8,126 nt of DNA, taken from CAYQCE01 sp964415885 (GTDB lineage: Bacteria; Zixibacteria; MSB-5A5; JAABVY01; JAHJOQ01). Positions 6,343 through 8,126 of this stretch are shown here, one piece after another. Every line of letters starts with the position of its first letter. Position 1 is the first letter of the stretch. A program made the position numbers and the translations under genes. Location of the stretch: positions 1-8,126 of the forward strand of contig CAYQCE010000086.1 of NCBI GenBank assembly GCA_964415885.1. The letters are read 5' to 3'. The notes beneath the pieces are model-generated. The model saw only the letters and a list, made by a program, of their open reading frames with translations, was not told the DNA's origin and did no database searches.

Positions 6343-8126
6343 ATGAGCGCTGAAAATAACTCCAATGAGATGATGAGATGGGACCTCGATTCGATCTTTC
6401 CCGGAGGATCGGAGTCGAAGGAATACAAATCGTATCGCGAGAGGCTGAAGGACCGGATAGAGAAGACGCTGAAGGATTTCGATAATCTTCCCGATCAGGT
6501 GCGGGCCGACAACCGCGACCAGTTCAAAAATGTGATCTTCGATTATCAGCACATTGTCGATGATCTCGAACTCGTATTCGCATTCGCCGAATGTCTGACT
6601 GCTCAAGATGTCGAGGATACCGCCGCTCTCGGCGCGATGCAGGAGATCGATGTCATGCAGTCGCAGGTGAAGAATCTTCTCACCAAACTTGAGGCGATGG
6701 CCCGTGGATGCAAGGACGAGGAATGGAACGCGCTGCTCGCCGATGATCAGATGAAGAGAATCGCATTTGCGCTGAACGAGATTCGCAGGCACGCCAGGAT
6801 GAAAATGTCGGAGCAACTCGAATCATTCGCCAACGACCTCGCAGTGAACGGGTTCCACGCCTGGAATCGCCTGTATGACAAGATGGCTGGGGATCTTCGT
6901 GTCGAGTTCGAGGAGAATGGCGAGATGAAGACGCTCTCGATGGGCCAGCTCGCGTCCAAATTCGACAGCCCGAATCGTGATGTCCGACGGAACGCTTTCG
7001 AGAAGCTTGAGGGCGCATGGGAGACGCGTGCGGAGTACGCCTCGATGATCCTCAACTCGATCGCCGGGTTCCGTTTGACCGTATACAAGCATCGCAACTG
7101 GGAATCGCCGCTCTTTGAGCCGACCGAGATGAACCGCCTGCAACAGAAGACGCTTGACGCCATGTGGAACGCTGTCCGTGACGGCGTCCCGAAACTCGTA
7201 CCGTATGTCGAGGCGAAAAAGAAGATGCTGAGTATCGATCGGTTCATGTGGTACGACCAGACCGCGCCGGTCGGCAAGAGTGAGGCGAAGATAACATTCC
7301 CCGATGCGAAAGAGTTCATCATCAGGAATATCAAGCCGTTCTCGGAAGAGATGGCGGATTTTACGAAGATGGCGCTCGACAGTCGCTGGGTGGAGGCCGA
7401 GGATCGTCCCGGCAAGGCCGCCGGCGGATTCTGCACCGGGTTCGGACCGAAGAAGGAGTCACGGATTTTCATGACCTATCTCGACACGTACGGCGATATG
7501 ATGACACTCGCGCACGAGCTCGGGCACGCGTGGCATCAGAATGTGCTTAAAGACGAACCGCCGCTGGCGTCCGAGTATCCGATGAATCTCGCGGAGACGG
7601 CGTCGATTTTCAATGAGCTTCTTGTCACCGATGCCGCGTTCGAGGCGGCGGATGACGAGGATGAGAAGCTGATGCTGCTCGATATGAAGCTCGCACGGAG
7701 TCATGTGCTCTTTTCGAATATCTTTGCACGCTACCTTTTCGACACAAAGTTCTATACCGCGCGGAAGAACGGGGTTGTGCCGAGGAAGAAGCTCGATGAG
7801 CTGATGGAGCAGGCGCAGGCCGAGGCGTACGGCGACACGCTCGATGCGTCCGGCAAGCACAGGCTGTTCTGGGCATCCAAGCTCCATTTCTTCCTGACCG
7901 GGATACCATTCTACAATTTCCCGTACACGTTCGGTTTTCTGTTCGCTGGCGGTGTGTATGACCGTGCAAAGAAGGAAGGCGCTGATTTCTTCCCCAAATA
8001 CAAGGCGCTTCTGAAAGACACCGGTTCGATGACCACCGAGGACCTGGCGAAGAAACATCTGGATGTGGATCTGACGAAGGAAGATTTCTGGCACGACGCG
8101 GTTGCACGCATGACCGCCGACGTCGA
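6343..8126 (+). CDS. pepF: Oligoendopeptidase F family zinc metallopeptidase (M3B), 3' end outside window
   Basis: A zinc-dependent peptidase of family M3, expected to be cytoplasmic and to cut short peptides during peptide turnover. The reading frame stays open for 594 codons to the window edge, so few residues are probably missing given a usual length near 600. The zinc site is HEXXH at 391-395 (AHELGHAWHQ), with the third ligand E418 in NLAETASIF. GGFCTGFG shortly before and FPYTFGFLFAGGVY near the C-terminus are typical of the pepF/M3 branch. The N-terminal half is helical and charged, as in M3 oligopeptidases. GGAGG at 6330-6334, 8 bases before ATG 6343, and an in-frame TAA at 6319 fix the start. 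No signal peptide is seen. No direct link to the exosortase operon is evident. Confidence 0.95.
   Translation, partial: MSAENNSNEMMRWDLDSIFPGGSESKEYKSYRERLKDRIEKTLKDFDNLPDQVRADNRDQFKNVIFDYQHIVDDLELVFAFAECLTAQDVEDTAALGAMQEIDVMQSQVKNLLTKLEAMARGCKDEEWNALLADDQMKRIAFALNEIRRHARMKMSEQLESFANDLAVNGFHAWNRLYDKMAGDLRVEFEENGEMKTLSMGQLASKFDSPNRDVRRNAFEKLEGAWETRAEYASMILNSIAGFRLTVYKHRNWESPLFEPTEMNRLQQKTLDAMWNAVRDGVPKLVPYVEAKKKMLSIDRFMWYDQTAPVGKSEAKITFPDAKEFIIRNIKPFSEEMADFTKMALDSRWVEAEDRPGKAAGGFCTGFGPKKESRIFMTYLDTYGDMMTLAHELGHAWHQNVLKDEPPLASEYPMNLAETASIFNELLVTDAAFEAADDEDEKLMLLDMKLARSHVLFSNIFARYLFDTKFYTARKNGVVPRKKLDELMEQAQAEAYGDTLDASGKHRLFWASKLHFFLTGIPFYNFPYTFGFLFAGGVYDRAKKEGADFFPKYKALLKDTGSMTTEDLAKKHLDVDLTKEDFWHDAVARMTADV

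Noticed and set aside
6747..7472. 241-codon open frame on the - strand opposite pepF
   Set aside because: It is a Ser/Arg-rich shadow of the pepF coding frame, with no family resemblance.

Overview
This is a moderately GC-rich bacterial window with every confidently called gene on the + strand. It holds a DNA gyrase A subunit, a compact four-gene exosortase/exopolysaccharide segment and an M3-family oligoendopeptidase that is cut by the right edge. Exosortase plus EpsI implies a Gram-negative-type envelope. The GyrA variant, with a longer KCAKIAGDTSGNYHPHGE-type QRDR core, recalls Planctomycetes and deep-branching candidate phyla of the PVC/FCB kind (for example Zixibacteria) rather than Proteobacteria. 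That placement rests on remembered family features and is tentative.

Layout. Positions 1-186 contain no gene. They hold three tight stem-loops and a further inverted repeat that overlaps the gyrA ribosome binding site. gyrA occupies 187-2700. A 170-base gap without a convincing terminator follows. The genes at 2871-6218 are a nucleotide-sugar 4-epimerase (SDR family), an exosortase, an EpsI-family protein and a UbiA-superfamily prenyl-phosphate phosphoribosyltransferase-like protein. Spacing inside this block is tight: the exosortase start lies at or inside the epimerase end, exosortase and epsI overlap by 49 bases, and epsI and the prenyltransferase are 15 bases apart. This is almost certainly one operon. 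After it comes a 124-base gap with a good sigma70-like promoter, and then pepF (6343 to beyond 8126).

How the genes work together. The epimerase would supply a nucleotide sugar. The UbiA-like protein would place a phosphoribosyl group on a polyprenyl phosphate carrier. The exosortase and EpsI would process and anchor secreted proteins carrying a C-terminal sorting tag, in concert with exopolysaccharide production. No tagged substrate protein and no glycosyltransferase is visible here, so this is a fragment of, or a satellite to, a larger locus. gyrA and pepF are housekeeping genes with no evident functional tie to the cluster.

The points most worth a second look are the nested, mutually exclusive hairpins upstream of gyrA, the natural loss of both classical quinolone-contact residues in GyrA, and the union of exosortase, EpsI and a DPPR-synthase-like enzyme in one operon.
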